Assembly: GCA_016873615.1 (NCBI GenBank)
Contig: VGWX01000004.1
Span: 1 to 59,441, forward strand
Origin: Nitrospira sp.
GTDB taxonomy: Bacteria > Nitrospirota > Thermodesulfovibrionia > Thermodesulfovibrionales > SM23-35
Length of the DNA stretch: 59,441 bases
Direction: 5' to 3'
The notes below the pieces were generated by a model. The model was not told the DNA's origin, ran no database searches, and saw nothing but the letters and a program-made list of their open reading frames with translations. The translations under genes and the position numbers were made by a program. Of this stretch, positions 19,740 to 30,788 are shown in pieces. Within the stretch, counting starts at the first letter, position 1, and every line of letters starts with the position of its first letter.

Positions 19740-20813
19740 TCAGATTCTGCTCTGCAAGTAATCATTGACACTGTCAATCCTGAACCTGTCGTCATCAAGA
19801 ACATTATGAACAAAGTTGAAGATAAGCTTTCTCTGATCGGAGGTTAGTCCGGGATAAAAAACAGGGTTCGCGACTACCGCTCCCCTGAAGGCAAAAAAAG
19901 GCGCAACAACTTCTGTTATTTTTGTATCTCCTGAGGCCTTTATGTATTCATCGAAAAACAGGTGAAGTCCCTCAAGATATGCTCCTCTGACGTCACTAAA
20001 GTTTTGTACAGAGAAAAAAATATAGTTTATGGCAAGCGCTGTTATGTCATCTGCAGGTTCTCCCCATGGCCCCCTGCTCCTGTCGAGGAGGATGAAGTCT
20101 ACCCCCCCACTCCCTCCCTTACCAGGTGGGGCAAACCAGATATTCCCCGGATGAAAATCGCCGTGTATCTGGGAAAGTCTTTCATATCCCGGTTTTAACC
20201 GTGTATACCAGTCAACTGATTTTTTAATGATATCTGCCATCTCTTCATATGTCATTGTTCCATCGGGATATGTATCAAAAACACCCATCAGACATTCACC
20301 ATGTCCGACAGTATCTCTCAGCTTCCTCCAGTAGAGGGTCTTTGAATCCTTTTTGATCGCATGAATCTCTGCGAGGTATGATGTCATTGCCTTTATTTTA
20401 TTTATATCCTTTTCATCAAGATGATACTTTCTTGATGATTCGGCCAGGTCATTAAAGTAATGTTCACCTTCTGCTTTCTCCATCAGCAGATAATATTCCC
20501 TGCCTCCTCCGACAGACTTCACAGAACCATCGCTCATTTCAGAAAGCACGTCTACAGCCTTTACATGTTTTGGCAGGTTGCCATATTCATCAAGATCAAG
20601 AAGGAATACCGAGGCCCTGTCAGAAGGATAGTCGTGGCCCAGGCCTTCAGGAATAAGCGCTTTTATAACATATGACCGGTTACCGGCTGATGTCCTCATC
20701 TCGATAAGGAATCCGGAGCCCTGAACACCCGAACCGAGTTTCCTGATATCCACATCAATAATGTCCTTGAATGTGTTAAGAAGATAGGCCTTTATCGCAG
20801 TTTCATTGATCAT
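19740..20813 (-). CDS. APH-family (aminoglycoside phosphotransferase-like) kinase
   Basis: 357 residues. Protein-kinase-like fold with the Brenner-type catalytic loop HGDFHPGN and a following FILLDRSRG, whose Asp would bind magnesium; upstream GVQGSGFLIE resembles the nucleotide loop. Such genes phosphorylate small metabolites and need not give drug resistance. An unusual PPGKGGSGG insert lies between the catalytic loop and the LLD motif; its DNA (about 20101-20132) is a GC-rich palindrome like those found between genes here. Next to a PfkB-family sugar kinase in the same orientation, so a metabolite-kinase pair is possible. Confidence 0.8.
   Translation of the reverse strand: MINETAIKAYLLNTFKDIIDVDIRKLGSGVQGSGFLIEMRTSAGNRSYVIKALIPEGLGHDYPSDRASVFLLDLDEYGNLPKHVKAVDVLSEMSDGSVKSVGGGREYYLLMEKAEGEHYFNDLAESSRKYHLDEKDINKIKAMTSYLAEIHAIKKDSKTLYWRKLRDTVGHGECLMGVFDTYPDGTMTYEEMADIIKKSVDWYTRLKPGYERLSQIHGDFHPGNIWFAPPGKGGSGGVDFILLDRSRGPWGEPADDITALAINYIFFSVQNFSDVRGAYLEGLHLFFDEYIKASGDTKITEVVAPFFAFRGAVVANPVFYPGLTSDQRKLIFNFVHNVLDDDRFRIDSVNDYLQSRI
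20101..20132. repeat. GC-rich palindromic insert inside the APH-family gene
   Basis: Plus-strand ACCCCCCCACTCCC...ACCAGGTGGGG: arms CCCCAC-like and GTGGGG around a CCTCCC core. It encodes PPGKGGSGG in the gene and breaks the normally continuous stretch between HGDFHPGNIWF and VDFILLD. Length is a multiple of three as far as the frame is kept. Confidence 0.5.
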
Positions 20814-20825
20814 TTCAGCTTTCCT

Positions 20826-20850
20826 GCCTGCAAGCTCGCAGGCTTTTCAG
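20826..20850. repeat. Hairpin GCCTGC/GCAGGC between kinase genes
   Basis: CCTGCCTGCAAGCTCGCAGGC holds a 6-base perfect stem with loop AAGCTC, followed by TTTT on the plus strand. On the minus strand, the direction of both neighbours, no U-tract follows, so it is not a clear terminator for them. Confidence 0.45.
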
Positions 20851-21789
20851 CTATTCCAAATTTCCGAAATTATCTCTGTATCTCGCTGTGAAATCTTCAT
20901 ATGTGAAGTGATGCTCCTGTGTCCCATATTTTTCTATGGCATATGCAGCAGCAATGGTTCCCATCCTTCCGGCAGTTTCAATATCCCTGCCTGTAACAAC
21001 CGCCTTCAGCAGTCCTGCCCTGTATGCATCGCCGGCGCCTGTCGGATCTAAAACACCGTTGACCTTTGCAGGAGGAATGTATGCTTCATCATCAGGTGAA
21101 AGTATGACAGAACCTTTCTCCCCGAGAGTCGTAACTATCCTTTTTGTCAGTTCCAATAATCCGCTTTTATCCATGCCGGTCATCTTCATGACCAGTTCCA
21201 TCTCATAATCATTTGAGATAAGCAGCATTGATCCATCTATCCAATCCCTGAGAGCCTTCCCATCCCACTTTGAAAGAGACTGACCGGGATCGCAGACATA
21301 GCGAATCCCATTTTCTCTGCATATCACAGCATATTCGATCATATCCTGAAGGTTCCCGGGTGCGATCAACACAATCGAGTTTTCAAAATCTGCATCTTCG
21401 AACCTGTATTCTGACGGATATTTCATAGCGCCGGGATTGAATCCTGTTATCTGGTTATCCGACATATCAGTTGTTATATATGCTCCGGCGGTAAATTCAT
21501 TCTGTACTATTTTGATCCCTTCAACAGGCATGTTGTTCTTTATCAACCAGTCAAAATAACTCTGATAGTCTTTCCCTATAGCTGCAATAATAAGCGGCTT
21601 CTCATTCAGCAGGCTTAGTGTATAGGCTATGTTCCCGGCAGTGCCGCCAAATTTCTCTATCAAGCCATTAACATTAAAACATACATTCAGGATATGTATC
21701 TTGTCCGGAAGGATGTGATCTGCAAATTTCCCTGGAAAATCCATAATCCTGTCATATGCCATCGAACCGGATATGTAAATATTCATCAT
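20851..21789 (-). CDS. PfkB-family carbohydrate/nucleoside kinase
   Basis: 312 residues of the ribokinase fold. The second PfkB signature DPTGAGDAYRAGLL contains the catalytic Asp and anion hole; the N-terminal region has GGTAGNIAYTLSLL. The pattern is closest to adenosine/fructokinase-like members. The start codon overlaps the stop of the upstream coiled-coil gene by 4 bp, so the genes are coupled. Substrate is not deducible. Confidence 0.87.
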   Translation of the reverse strand: MMNIYISGSMAYDRIMDFPGKFADHILPDKIHILNVCFNVNGLIEKFGGTAGNIAYTLSLLNEKPLIIAAIGKDYQSYFDWLIKNNMPVEGIKIVQNEFTAGAYITTDMSDNQITGFNPGAMKYPSEYRFEDADFENSIVLIAPGNLQDMIEYAVICRENGIRYVCDPGQSLSKWDGKALRDWIDGSMLLISNDYEMELVMKMTGMDKSGLLELTKRIVTTLGEKGSVILSPDDEAYIPPAKVNGVLDPTGAGDAYRAGLLKAVVTGRDIETAGRMGTIAAAYAIEKYGTQEHHFTYEDFTARYRDNFGNLE

Positions 21790-22382
21790 TCAAGCAACCG
21801 GAGCTCAGATTCTATGGATGACTTCCTTTGAACAAGATCAGCCTTTTTTTGCTGAACAGCATACAGCTCCTGTTTTAGAGGTTCTACCTCTTTTTCCAAT
21901 TGCTTAATTTGGATAAGATTGTAACTTAATCTCCTGCCGGTCTTTTGATTTATTGTTGTTACTAAACCGGCTTCCTGTTCTTCTGCAGCCTTAATCTCTG
22001 AAATTACTGATTGCAGTTCTGTTCTTAACGCATTTATCTGGTCGCTCTTGTCGTTCCCGGTTTCTTGAGATTGAGTGCGGGGTTGTTCTTGGGGTTGAGA
22101 TTGATCAGGCGCTCTTTCAGTTCTCTCCTGTCGCTGCTGTATATCTGTGACGTCTGTTTTTTGAGTTTCCTTTTCTGCAGGTTCTGTACCGCCGATTTTC
22201 AGGACATCTTTTTGAGATATGGTCATTGATCCTGTTCCGAAATAGACAATAACATCCCCATTCATCTCTTCATATGATCTTACTTCTGATATAACAGAAC
22301 CGTTCTTAAGGTAGATTTTATACTCTGCTGCTGCATAAACAGGAATGAGCAGGATTAAAACAATAAACAGTATCTTTTTCAT
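21786..22382 (-). CDS. Exported coiled-coil protein of unknown function
   Basis: 198 residues. Signal peptide (first ~19, LLIPVYAAA), then a short beta region (EYKIYLKNGSVISEVRSYEEMNGDVIVYFGTGSMTISQKDV) that is typical of small secreted proteins of this bacterial group, a Gln/Thr/Glu-rich linker (about 70-115) and a C-terminal coiled coil (about 118-198). Overlaps uvrC and the PfkB gene by 4 bp each, so part of one transcript. No known family name. Confidence 0.7.
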   Translation of the reverse strand: MKKILFIVLILLIPVYAAAEYKIYLKNGSVISEVRSYEEMNGDVIVYFGTGSMTISQKDVLKIGGTEPAEKETQKTDVTDIQQRQERTERAPDQSQPQEQPRTQSQETGNDKSDQINALRTELQSVISEIKAAEEQEAGLVTTINQKTGRRLSYNLIQIKQLEKEVEPLKQELYAVQQKKADLVQRKSSIESELRLLE

Positions 22383-24157
22383 GTATGCCTCCCCAGTTCA
22401 GTTAAAAGTTTTTCAGCAATATTTCTATGAAAACCTTTAATCTTTGCAATATCATCAATGGTAGCATTTCTTATACTTTCTATACTACCAAAAACCCTTA
22501 AAAGTTCAAGCCTTCGCTTCTTGCCTATGCCTGATATCTTCTCAAGGGGAGATCTCAGGAGATTTTTACCCCTTAATTTTCTGTGATAGCCTACGGCAAA
22601 TCTGTGCGCTTCATCCCTTATGCTTTTCAGGAGAAGCGATGATTGGCTTCTGTCTTCAAGCCCTACTGCTTCATCTGAATTGGTCAGGTAAGCCCTGTCC
22701 GGATCCTTAGCGACCGCAACAATCTCCGGAGATTTTTTTCTTGATCCAAATTCCCTGTTGATAATCTTTTTAGCTGTTTCGAGATGTCCTTTTCCTCCAT
22801 CAATAATAAGCAGATGAGGCAGATTCCCTTCTGAATTATGTATCATCCGCTCTATGATTTCTTCCATCATTGAATAATCATCAATCCCCTGTACTGTTTT
22901 TATCCTGAGCCTTCTGTACATATCCTTTTTGAACTCGCCGTCCGACCAGTAAATAAATGCTCCCACAGCTTCATTTCCTGAGATATTCGAAATATCAAAT
23001 GCGCCTATGCTTTCGGGTATGTTCATGAGGTTCAATCTTGATTTTATATCATTTAAGAGTTCCCCGGTCTTTACATCTCTTCTCGATCTGTAGAGCAAGC
23101 GTGCATTTTCTGACGCCATATCAAGAAGCTCTTTTTTCTTTCCGGATCCCGGAGACAGTATCTTTACACGCCTTCCTTTACGCTGACCAAGCCATCTGCC
23201 TAATGGTCTTGATTCTTCCGGCAATACAGGGGTTGCTATTTCCGACGGTGGCATGATCTCCCCTGAATAAAGCTGCAATATAAAAGTATGCATCAATTCC
23301 TTATCCGGGACATTTTCGATATTTTTAACAATAAATTCCTTTGAACCTGTCATGGCGCCATTCCTTAAAAAAAACAGATTGAATAATACTTCACCATCTG
23401 CCCTGTAATATCCAATGACATCGATATCTCCAAGTTCAGGAGCTGCAACCTTCTGTGACTCCCATGTCTTTTCTATCGCCCTGATTCTGTCCCTTATCCC
23501 GGCAGCCTCCTCAAACTTCATCTCCTCAGAAAGTTTCTGCATATTTTTTTCAAGTCCCCTGATCAGATCCTTTCTTTTGCCGCTCAGGAACAACCTTATC
23601 TCATCTATAAGTCTTCGATATGCTCCTCTGGTTATTTTCCCGGCACACGGTGCAAGACATTTTCCCATCTGATGCTGGATACATGGCCTCATTGGTTTCT
23701 CAAGTAAATAACTGCAATTTCTTATCTGAAAGTTTCTCCTTATAAAAGCAAGGGTTTCCCACATAGAGCCGGCCGGAACATATGGTCCGAAATATAATGA
23801 ACCGTCATTTTTCAATTTTCTGACGACTTCGAGTCTTGGCCATTCCTCATTGACGGTCAGTTTAATATATGGATAGTTTTTATCATCTCTCAGGATTATG
23901 TTAAACCTGGGTTTATATTGTTTTATCAGATTCGCCTCGAGCACAAAGGCTTCAAGCTCGTTATCAGTGACTATATAATTAAACCCCCTGACGTCTCTCA
24001 TCATGGAAGCCTTACGGCTGTCAAGACCTGAATATTTCCGGAAATAACTTCTCAGGCGATTCCTGAGATTTTTTGCCTTGCCAACATACAGCGCTTTTTG
24101 CTTTGCATTGCTGAAAGTGTAGACACCTGGCTTTGAAGGGACGCTGGAGAGTTTCAT
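22379..24157 (-). CDS. uvrC: Excinuclease ABC subunit C
   Basis: 592 residues from MKLSSVPSKPGVY, the normal UvrC start; upstream ATGs at 24163 and 24193 are in frame and cannot be excluded. Domains: GIY-YIG nuclease (about 5-85, GVYTFSNAKQKALYVGKAKNLRNR written in the usual order), UVR/UvrB-binding helix (about 195-230), RNase H-like C-terminal nuclease (about 360-510, with AFDISNISG and IIDGGKGHL) and tandem helix-hairpin-helix (about 530-590). Makes both incisions in nucleotide excision repair with UvrA and UvrB. Confidence 0.95.
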   Translation of the reverse strand: MKLSSVPSKPGVYTFSNAKQKALYVGKAKNLRNRLRSYFRKYSGLDSRKASMMRDVRGFNYIVTDNELEAFVLEANLIKQYKPRFNIILRDDKNYPYIKLTVNEEWPRLEVVRKLKNDGSLYFGPYVPAGSMWETLAFIRRNFQIRNCSYLLEKPMRPCIQHQMGKCLAPCAGKITRGAYRRLIDEIRLFLSGKRKDLIRGLEKNMQKLSEEMKFEEAAGIRDRIRAIEKTWESQKVAAPELGDIDVIGYYRADGEVLFNLFFLRNGAMTGSKEFIVKNIENVPDKELMHTFILQLYSGEIMPPSEIATPVLPEESRPLGRWLGQRKGRRVKILSPGSGKKKELLDMASENARLLYRSRRDVKTGELLNDIKSRLNLMNIPESIGAFDISNISGNEAVGAFIYWSDGEFKKDMYRRLRIKTVQGIDDYSMMEEIIERMIHNSEGNLPHLLIIDGGKGHLETAKKIINREFGSRKKSPEIVAVAKDPDRAYLTNSDEAVGLEDRSQSSLLLKSIRDEAHRFAVGYHRKLRGKNLLRSPLEKISGIGKKRRLELLRVFGSIESIRNATIDDIAKIKGFHRNIAEKLLTELGRHT

Positions 24158-24224
24158 GAGCATTATATATATTTTAACAGAACTTCTCTGCATGATAGGA
24201 ATGGAATTTAAGTATGAGAGCTTG

Positions 24225-26123
24225 CTAAAAAGCTCTGAGAACAGAAACCGGCCGTTTCTTTTTCTTGTACTTATACATCAGTTTGTCCGCCCTGGCCAGC
24301 AACTCATCAATTGAACAGGGGTAGCCGGGGTCATAGCGGGAAATGCCTATACTGGCTGAGAGGTCATAAGCCTGTTTTCTCACGGCGTTATAATCCCTTA
24401 GGCTGTCTGATAAACGTGCAGTGATAATATCAGCATTTGTCTCTTCAGTTTCTACTGCAAGGACTGCGAATTCATCTCCTCCTATGCGTGCGATGAGGTC
24501 TGATTCACGAAACGTCTTTTTGAGAATATTCGCAATCTCGATCAATGCAAAATCACCTTCATTGTGACCTAAATTGTCATTAATCCACTTCAGGTCATCC
24601 AGGTCGGCAAAAAGAAGCAATATATTTTTCTTCATCCGGTTAGCTATTTTCAATTGCTGCTCTGCAAGGGTAAAAAACCCCCGCCTGTTATAAAGACCTG
24701 TCAGTTCATCAGCGAGTGATAATTTGCGGAGGGCTTCTTCATTACGCTTGCGATCAGTAATATCCAGCAATGCGCCAACAATCTCCTCTGGTTCACCTTT
24801 TTTATTCCTTATGAGAACTGCCTGGTCACGGAACCAATTATAAGAACCATTGGCAGACTGCCATCTGTATTCTGTTACAATTGTGCCTTTGCTATGAATA
24901 GATTCAATCTCATCCAGCACCCTTCTATGGTCCTCAGGGTGTATTCTCGAAATTCTGAGATGCGGCTCCTTATTGAATCTTTCAGGGAGAAATCCGGAAA
25001 TGCGATCGATTTGTTCACTAACCCATATCGTACAGAAATCCCTGAATGGCTGCGCAGTGTAAAAAGCCATCGGCAGGTAGCTCAGCATGAGAGTCTCACG
25101 TTCCTCTTTCTCACGCAGCGTATTTTCAGTAAGCTTTTTATCGGTAATGTCAATGCCGACACTGACGAGATAATTCTGGTTGTTCGATGTAAATCGCAGT
25201 TCAGTAAAAAGATAGGGTCTTTTCCTGCCATCCTTTGACGCCAGATGAGCCTCTACAGTTGACTGACCTGTAACATAAACTTCCTGAATTTTATCCTCGA
25301 TTAACTTTTTTTCCTCACCATCAAAAAAATCAACAGGGCTCATCTTCGAAATTTCCTCGGATGAATACCCTGTAACCACTTCCAGGTTGCGGTTCCATCG
25401 CAGGGTCCGGCCATTTTCGTCTATCAGGAAAAAAACACATGGCAGGCTGCTGATTGCCGAATCACTCAAGCTCTTTTCCTTCATTAAATTCTTTTCTGCT
25501 TCAGTGCGCTTCATTATTTCCAGGGATATGTTTTCGATTGTTTCGTTCGTCACCTTCTTGAGAGATTCCAGCAACTCAACTTCTGATCCTCCGGATACCC
25601 TGCTGTTCAGGTCACCCGTAGAGACTCTGTGGAGCACGTCGAAATGCTCAGCAAGACAGATGGCAAATTCATGAGACTGATCAACGATCTCACCGATATT
25701 TTCCGCGGTTATATTAACCATATGCTTTAGCTTTGCAATCAGTTCTATCTTTGACTGCTCTGGTATTCTCACTGTTGGATCACCCGTTGAAATCTTCTTT
25801 AATGCCTCAAATACCTCTGACAGGCTTAATGCTAATTCCAGAATTATGCTTTCCAGTTCCCTGTCCCTTGCTTTCACAATCCTATCGAATTGTTTGAATT
25901 GTTTATTAATTACTGTTAAGGTACCCCTCATAGCTGCAATATCCATATTTGCCTTGAAAACCTTGCAACTAACGCATATCTCGATCTTATCTATGAATTT
26001 ACCCTGAAACTCGTTCCAACAATGAGTTCCCGGGATAAGCCAGCATTTCAGGTCATCTATTCTATAAGCCGGGCATTTTTTTTCAGCACACGCAAAAAAC
26101 TCCCAGCACTTAACCTTTCCCAT
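24225..26123 (-). CDS. Cys-rich PAS-PAS-GGDEF sensor diguanylate cyclase
   Basis: 632 residues, no membrane segments. Residues 1-60 hold seven Cys in two CW-containing clusters (VKCWEFFACAEKKC; DDLKCWLIPGTHCW; ICVSC), like the 'two-CW' module of Deltaproteobacteria and Nitrospirota, a probable metal or redox sensor. Two HAMP-like repeats follow (STGDPTVRI; STGDLNSRV, about 100-200), then two PAS domains (about 215-335 and 345-460) and GGDEF (about 465-632). The active site IGGDEF and the inhibitory RxxD (RESDLIAR) are intact, so it should make cyclic di-GMP with product inhibition. Confidence 0.88.
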   Translation of the reverse strand: MGKVKCWEFFACAEKKCPAYRIDDLKCWLIPGTHCWNEFQGKFIDKIEICVSCKVFKANMDIAAMRGTLTVINKQFKQFDRIVKARDRELESIILELALSLSEVFEALKKISTGDPTVRIPEQSKIELIAKLKHMVNITAENIGEIVDQSHEFAICLAEHFDVLHRVSTGDLNSRVSGGSEVELLESLKKVTNETIENISLEIMKRTEAEKNLMKEKSLSDSAISSLPCVFFLIDENGRTLRWNRNLEVVTGYSSEEISKMSPVDFFDGEEKKLIEDKIQEVYVTGQSTVEAHLASKDGRKRPYLFTELRFTSNNQNYLVSVGIDITDKKLTENTLREKEERETLMLSYLPMAFYTAQPFRDFCTIWVSEQIDRISGFLPERFNKEPHLRISRIHPEDHRRVLDEIESIHSKGTIVTEYRWQSANGSYNWFRDQAVLIRNKKGEPEEIVGALLDITDRKRNEEALRKLSLADELTGLYNRRGFFTLAEQQLKIANRMKKNILLLFADLDDLKWINDNLGHNEGDFALIEIANILKKTFRESDLIARIGGDEFAVLAVETEETNADIITARLSDSLRDYNAVRKQAYDLSASIGISRYDPGYPCSIDELLARADKLMYKYKKKKRPVSVLRAF

Positions 26124-26297
26124 AAATCTCCCTCAATTCATGTAATAGTTAATTAAAAGTTTATTCGACGTCTCATTTGGTTCTTTTAAATAGTTTGAAC
26201 TGTAGACAATACTTATAATTATTATTGGATCGAATTATAGCATATGCTTAATTACAAATGGAAGTTAGAAAAAATGGATTTTGGAAACAAGAAAGGA

Positions 26298-27278
26298 TTA
26301 TTCTGTCTCTTCTATGAAACTGCCTATTTTCCTGAACCTTTTATATCTCTCTTCTACAAGCTTACCGGGTGTCTTTGTTTTAAGTTCTTCAAAAGCCGCT
26401 ACGATATGTTCAGATATATTCTTTGCTGTACCCTCGGGGTCTCTGTGCGCTCCGCCGAGCGGTTCAGGGATTATGCCGTCTATTATCTTATAAGCCAGCA
26501 GGTCCTGGGCTGTCAGTTTCAGGGCATCTGCCGCCCTTGAGAAATCATCAGTCCCAAGATCGTTCTCTTTTTTCCATAGAATTGCTGCACAACCTTCAGG
26601 AGAGATGACAGAATAACAGGAATGCTCAAGCATAAACAATCTGTCTGCTACACTGAGGGCTAATGCGCCTCCGCTCCCGCCTTCACCGATGACTATAGAT
26701 ATGATCGGCGTCCTGAGCTTTGACATTTCCATAAGATTTACAGCAATTGCCTCTGCCTGTCCCCGCTCTTCTGCTCCTATTCCCGGATAAGCGCCCGGTG
26801 TGTCAATAAATGTAATAACAGGTCTTTTAAACCTCTCTGCGAGCTTCATCACCCTGAGCGTTTTTCTGTAACCTTCAGGATGCGGCTGCCCAAAGTTGCG
26901 GTAGATCCTCTCTTTTGTACCCCGGCCTTTCTGATGCCCTGCGATGATTACAGGCATATCCTGTATCTTTCCTATTCCGGCAACTATTGCAGGATCATCA
27001 GAGTATCTTCTGTCACCGTGCATTTCGATAAAGTCACTTGTTATCATGTTTATATAATCAAATGTATATGGCCTGTCAGGATGCCTTGCGATAAGGGTTT
27101 TCTGCCATGGGGTGAGTGAAGAAAAAATCTCTGAGCGGATATCTCTGACCTTCTTTTCCAGTTTTTTTATCTCACTCGATATATCAATATCCTTCCCGTC
27201 AGATATACGTTTAAGTTCGTCTATCTTAACCTCAAGCTCCTCTATGGGTCTTTCGAATTCAAGGTAATATCTGATCAT
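26298..27278 (-). CDS. accA: Acetyl-CoA carboxylase carboxyltransferase subunit alpha
   Basis: 326 residues, full length. Carboxyltransferase domain with the typical [59 protein letters not shown] and [16 protein letters not shown]. With AccD it transfers CO2 from biotin to acetyl-CoA, the committed step of fatty-acid synthesis. Start overlaps the dnaE stop by 4 bp; dnaE-accA order is common in bacteria. Confidence 0.97.
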   Translation of the reverse strand: MIRYYLEFERPIEELEVKIDELKRISDGKDIDISSEIKKLEKKVRDIRSEIFSSLTPWQKTLIARHPDRPYTFDYINMITSDFIEMHGDRRYSDDPAIVAGIGKIQDMPVIIAGHQKGRGTKERIYRNFGQPHPEGYRKTLRVMKLAERFKRPVITFIDTPGAYPGIGAEERGQAEAIAVNLMEMSKLRTPIISIVIGEGGSGGALALSVADRLFMLEHSCYSVISPEGCAAILWKKENDLGTDDFSRAADALKLTAQDLLAYKIIDGIIPEPLGGAHRDPEGTAKNISEHIVAAFEELKTKTPGKLVEERYKRFRKIGSFIEETE

Positions 27279-30200
27279 TGAAAAGTCACTGCCCCTTTCC
27301 CTGCGATTTCTTCAATTTTACTGATGATATCCCTGTCATCTGATATTTTTATACCTGTAGTTATCAATGTTTCAGTATTCTTGTGAAATACTCTCAGATA
27401 AAGAGGATACCTGCCCTTCCCGTCAGATAGCAAGATAGACTTCAATGTCTGTAAACGTACATTCTCATTTAATGGAAGTTTCAGGCTTATCTCAGCCTTC
27501 TGTCCCATTCTTGTTGCAAGTGTATCCAGCAATGTTATATCGGAAGAAACGATTTTCAATCCTTTTTCTGTCTTATCAACAGTGCCTTTTACAAGAACCG
27601 ATTCGTCTTTCTGCAGGATTGTCATGCTTGCCTTGTACAGATCAGGGAAAATTATTATCTCCACATTACCTGAAGGATCTTCAACTGTGCAATATGCCAT
27701 TAGTTCAGCCTTTGATTTGGTCTGTATCTTTCTTATGGTTGTTAAAATGCCTCCTATTTTAACCTCCTGCCCATCAGGTATTTCATCAAGCTCGGATATC
27801 CTCTTTGTTCCGATTTTCTCAAGTTCTTTATCATATTTTGTCAACGGGTGTCCTGTTATATAAAAACCGAGCGACTCTTTTTCATGCCTTAAAAGCTCCT
27901 CGGTACCCCAGTCCTGTACATCCCCTGTTGTTTCCTCTGCAGAATCACCAAAGATGCTCTGCTGGCCATGTGCCCGGGCAGAATGCGCCCTTGAGCCGCC
28001 ATTCAGAACCCTGTTCATGAATTCCATTGCCTGTGCCCTTGCTGTGCCTGTAGAGTCAAAGGCCCCTGCCTTTATAAGACTTTCGACAACCTTTTTATTT
28101 ACCCTCCTCTGATCTGCCCTTTCGAGAAAATTCGATATGGACGGGAAAGTACCGTCAGTATCCCTCGATTCAATTATGGCCTCTATGGCAGATGATCCAA
28201 CTCCTTTAACCGCCTCAAGTCCGAATCGTATGGAATTACCAACAACCTTGAACTCTTTTCCGGACATGTTTATATCAGGCGGTAGAATAGCTATCCCCAT
28301 TTCCCGGCATCCTGCTATAAATTTTACAATCTTATCGGTATTGTCCATATCAGCGCTAAGCGTAGCTGCCATAAATTCCACAGGGAAATGTGTTTTTAAA
28401 TAGGCTGTCTCGTAGGTAACGTATGCGTAGGCGGCTGAATGGGATTTATTGAAGCCGTATTCGGCAAAAAGCGCCATCAGATCAAATATTTTTATCGCCT
28501 TTCTCTCTGTGATGCCTTTTGCAATAGCCCCCTTTATAAAAGCCTCTTTCTGCTTCTCCATTTCTTCAGGTCTTTTCTTCCCCATTGCCTTTCTGAGGAT
28601 ATCCGCCTGTCCCATAGAAAAGTTTGCGAGTTTGTTTGCAATACTCATAACCTGTTCCTGATAGAGAATGACCCCATATGTTTCATCAAGGATTTCCTTT
28701 AACTGGGGAAGATCGTATTTGACCGGAATCTTCCCTTTTTTCCTCTTAATAAACTCATCGATCATTCCGCTTCCTATGGGGCCCGGTCTGTACAAAGCGA
28801 CGATTGCGATAAGATCTTCAAACCTGTCCGGAGTCATTTTAACAAGCAGGTCCCTCATGCCGGCGCTTTCAAGCTGGAAAATACCTGTGGTATTCCCTGA
28901 ACTCAGAAGGTCATATGTCTGCTTGTCCTGGAACGATATATCCTTTAGTGAAAATTCCTTTCCATTGTCCCTGATATAATGCAGGGTCTTGTCTATTACA
29001 GTGAGGGTCTTTAAACCAAGGAAATCGAATTTCAAAAGCCCTATCCTTTCGATGGATCCCATATCAAACTGTGTCATAATGCTTCCATCCGAAGGATTCC
29101 TGTATAGGGGGGTATAGTCTGTAAGGGGAGCCGGCGATATAACAACACCTGCGGCATGAGTAGATGCATGTCTGCATAGTCCTTCGAGTCTTATTGCATT
29201 ATCTATAAGTTCTTTTATCCTTGGATTCGAATTGTAGAGCGCCTTGAACTGCGGCTCAATTTTTAACGTCTCATCAATTGTAATGTTCAGAGTGTTTGGT
29301 ATCAGTTTTGCAATTTTATCCACTTCTCCGTAAGGGATTTCAAGCGCCCTGCCGACATCCCGTATCGCGGCCTTAGCAGCCATTGTCCCAAAAGTAATTA
29401 TCTGGGCTACATGATCCTTGCCGTATCTTTCAGAAACATAAGCAATGACTTCCGACCTCCTGTCTTTGCAGAAGTCCACATCTATATCCGGCATGCTTAT
29501 CCTTTCAGGGTTTAGAAAGCGTTCAAAAAGGAGGTTATATTTGACCGGGTCAATATCTGTTATGCCAAGACAGAACGATACGATACTCCCTGCTGCAGAG
29601 CCCCTGCCCGGGCCCACAGGAATGCCTTTTTTCTTTGCATAGGAGATGAAGTCCCATACTATAAGGAAATAAGAGGAATAGTCCATCTTTTTTATTATGT
29701 CGAGTTCTACCCTGAGCCTCTCTGTATACTGCTTGCCCGGGTCCTTTCCCAACCTGCTGGACATGCCTTCAAATGCAAGTGTTTCAAGCAGAGAATCCGG
29801 CGTCTTGCCATCTTCGAGTTCATATTTAGGCAGCAGGGTAGTTCCCAAATTGAATTTTACATTACACCTTTCAGCAATGGCCCTTGTGTTTAGAACCGCC
29901 TCTGGTATGTCTTTGAAGGCATTCTTCATTTCATCAGGCGACTTGAAATAGAAGTTATCCGATGTAAAGTGCATACGGTTTTTGTCATTTACTGTCTTGC
30001 CTGTCTGGATGCATAGAAGGATATCATGAGCCCTCGCATCCTCACGTTTCATATAATGGCAGTCATTGGTGGCGACAAGTCCGATATGCAGTTCTTTTGA
30101 GAGTTCAACGAGTTTCCTGTTTACTTGTTCCTGTTCGGGGAGTCCGTTATCCTGAACTTCAAGATAAAAGTTTTCCGGTCCCAGAATATGTTTGTATTCG

Positions 30201-30694
30201 AGAGCTTTTTCCCGGGCCTTATCTACCATCCCGTTATGAAGATAAAAAGGGATCTCACCTTTCAGACATGCTGAAAGTCCGATCAGACCTCCGCTGTACT
30301 GTTCAAGCAGGCTGCTGTCTATTCTTGGTTTATAATAGAATCCTTCTGTATATGCCTTTGTTACCAGGGTGACAAGATTGCGGTATCCTTTGTTATCCCT
30401 TGCAAGCAGAATCAGGTGGAATGAAGACTCATCCGAATCAGACCCATGTTTCTTTTCAAGACGGCTTCCCGGCGCAACATATACCTCACAGCCGATGATC
30501 GGCTTTATCCCGGCTTTCGTTGCAAGACGGTAAAATTCTACTGCGCCGAAAAGATTCCCGTGGTCTGTTACTGCAACAGCAGGCATTTTAAAGGCATTCG
30601 CCTGCTCGATAAGCTCCCTGATCTTTATTGCTCCGTCCAGCAGGCTGTATTCTGAATGCAGGTGGAGCGGGACATAGTCTGAATGCTGAGGCAT
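27275..30694 (-). CDS. dnaE: DNA polymerase III alpha subunit
   Basis: 1139 residues. PHP domain at the N-terminus ([27 protein letters not shown]), polymerase catalytic core with the PDIDVDF acid motif near residue 400 and [10 protein letters not shown] just before it, then tandem helix-hairpin-helix region and an OB-fold ([16 protein letters not shown]...[16 protein letters not shown]) near 975-1050. Replicative polymerase of the DnaE1 type. Followed directly by accA. Confidence 0.97.
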   Translation of the reverse strand: MPQHSDYVPLHLHSEYSLLDGAIKIRELIEQANAFKMPAVAVTDHGNLFGAVEFYRLATKAGIKPIIGCEVYVAPGSRLEKKHGSDSDESSFHLILLARDNKGYRNLVTLVTKAYTEGFYYKPRIDSSLLEQYSGGLIGLSACLKGEIPFYLHNGMVDKAREKALEYKHILGPENFYLEVQDNGLPEQEQVNRKLVELSKELHIGLVATNDCHYMKREDARAHDILLCIQTGKTVNDKNRMHFTSDNFYFKSPDEMKNAFKDIPEAVLNTRAIAERCNVKFNLGTTLLPKYELEDGKTPDSLLETLAFEGMSSRLGKDPGKQYTERLRVELDIIKKMDYSSYFLIVWDFISYAKKKGIPVGPGRGSAAGSIVSFCLGITDIDPVKYNLLFERFLNPERISMPDIDVDFCKDRRSEVIAYVSERYGKDHVAQIITFGTMAAKAAIRDVGRALEIPYGEVDKIAKLIPNTLNITIDETLKIEPQFKALYNSNPRIKELIDNAIRLEGLCRHASTHAAGVVISPAPLTDYTPLYRNPSDGSIMTQFDMGSIERIGLLKFDFLGLKTLTVIDKTLHYIRDNGKEFSLKDISFQDKQTYDLLSSGNTTGIFQLESAGMRDLLVKMTPDRFEDLIAIVALYRPGPIGSGMIDEFIKRKKGKIPVKYDLPQLKEILDETYGVILYQEQVMSIANKLANFSMGQADILRKAMGKKRPEEMEKQKEAFIKGAIAKGITERKAIKIFDLMALFAEYGFNKSHSAAYAYVTYETAYLKTHFPVEFMAATLSADMDNTDKIVKFIAGCREMGIAILPPDINMSGKEFKVVGNSIRFGLEAVKGVGSSAIEAIIESRDTDGTFPSISNFLERADQRRVNKKVVESLIKAGAFDSTGTARAQAMEFMNRVLNGGSRAHSARAHGQQSIFGDSAEETTGDVQDWGTEELLRHEKESLGFYITGHPLTKYDKELEKIGTKRISELDEIPDGQEVKIGGILTTIRKIQTKSKAELMAYCTVEDPSGNVEIIIFPDLYKASMTILQKDESVLVKGTVDKTEKGLKIVSSDITLLDTLATRMGQKAEISLKLPLNENVRLQTLKSILLSDGKGRYPLYLRVFHKNTETLITTGIKISDDRDIISKIEEIAGKGAVTFQ

Positions 30695-30788
30695 ATAAAA
30701 ATATTAACCTCAGGAGTATTTATAAGTCAATGCGACAGACACATAAATTCAGGCCGATTTCACATGAAAAAAAGCATATAAAAAGCGT

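Noticed and set aside
20826..20850. Terminator of the PfkB-family gene
   Set aside because: The hairpin is good but the T-run is on the wrong strand for the minus-strand genes.
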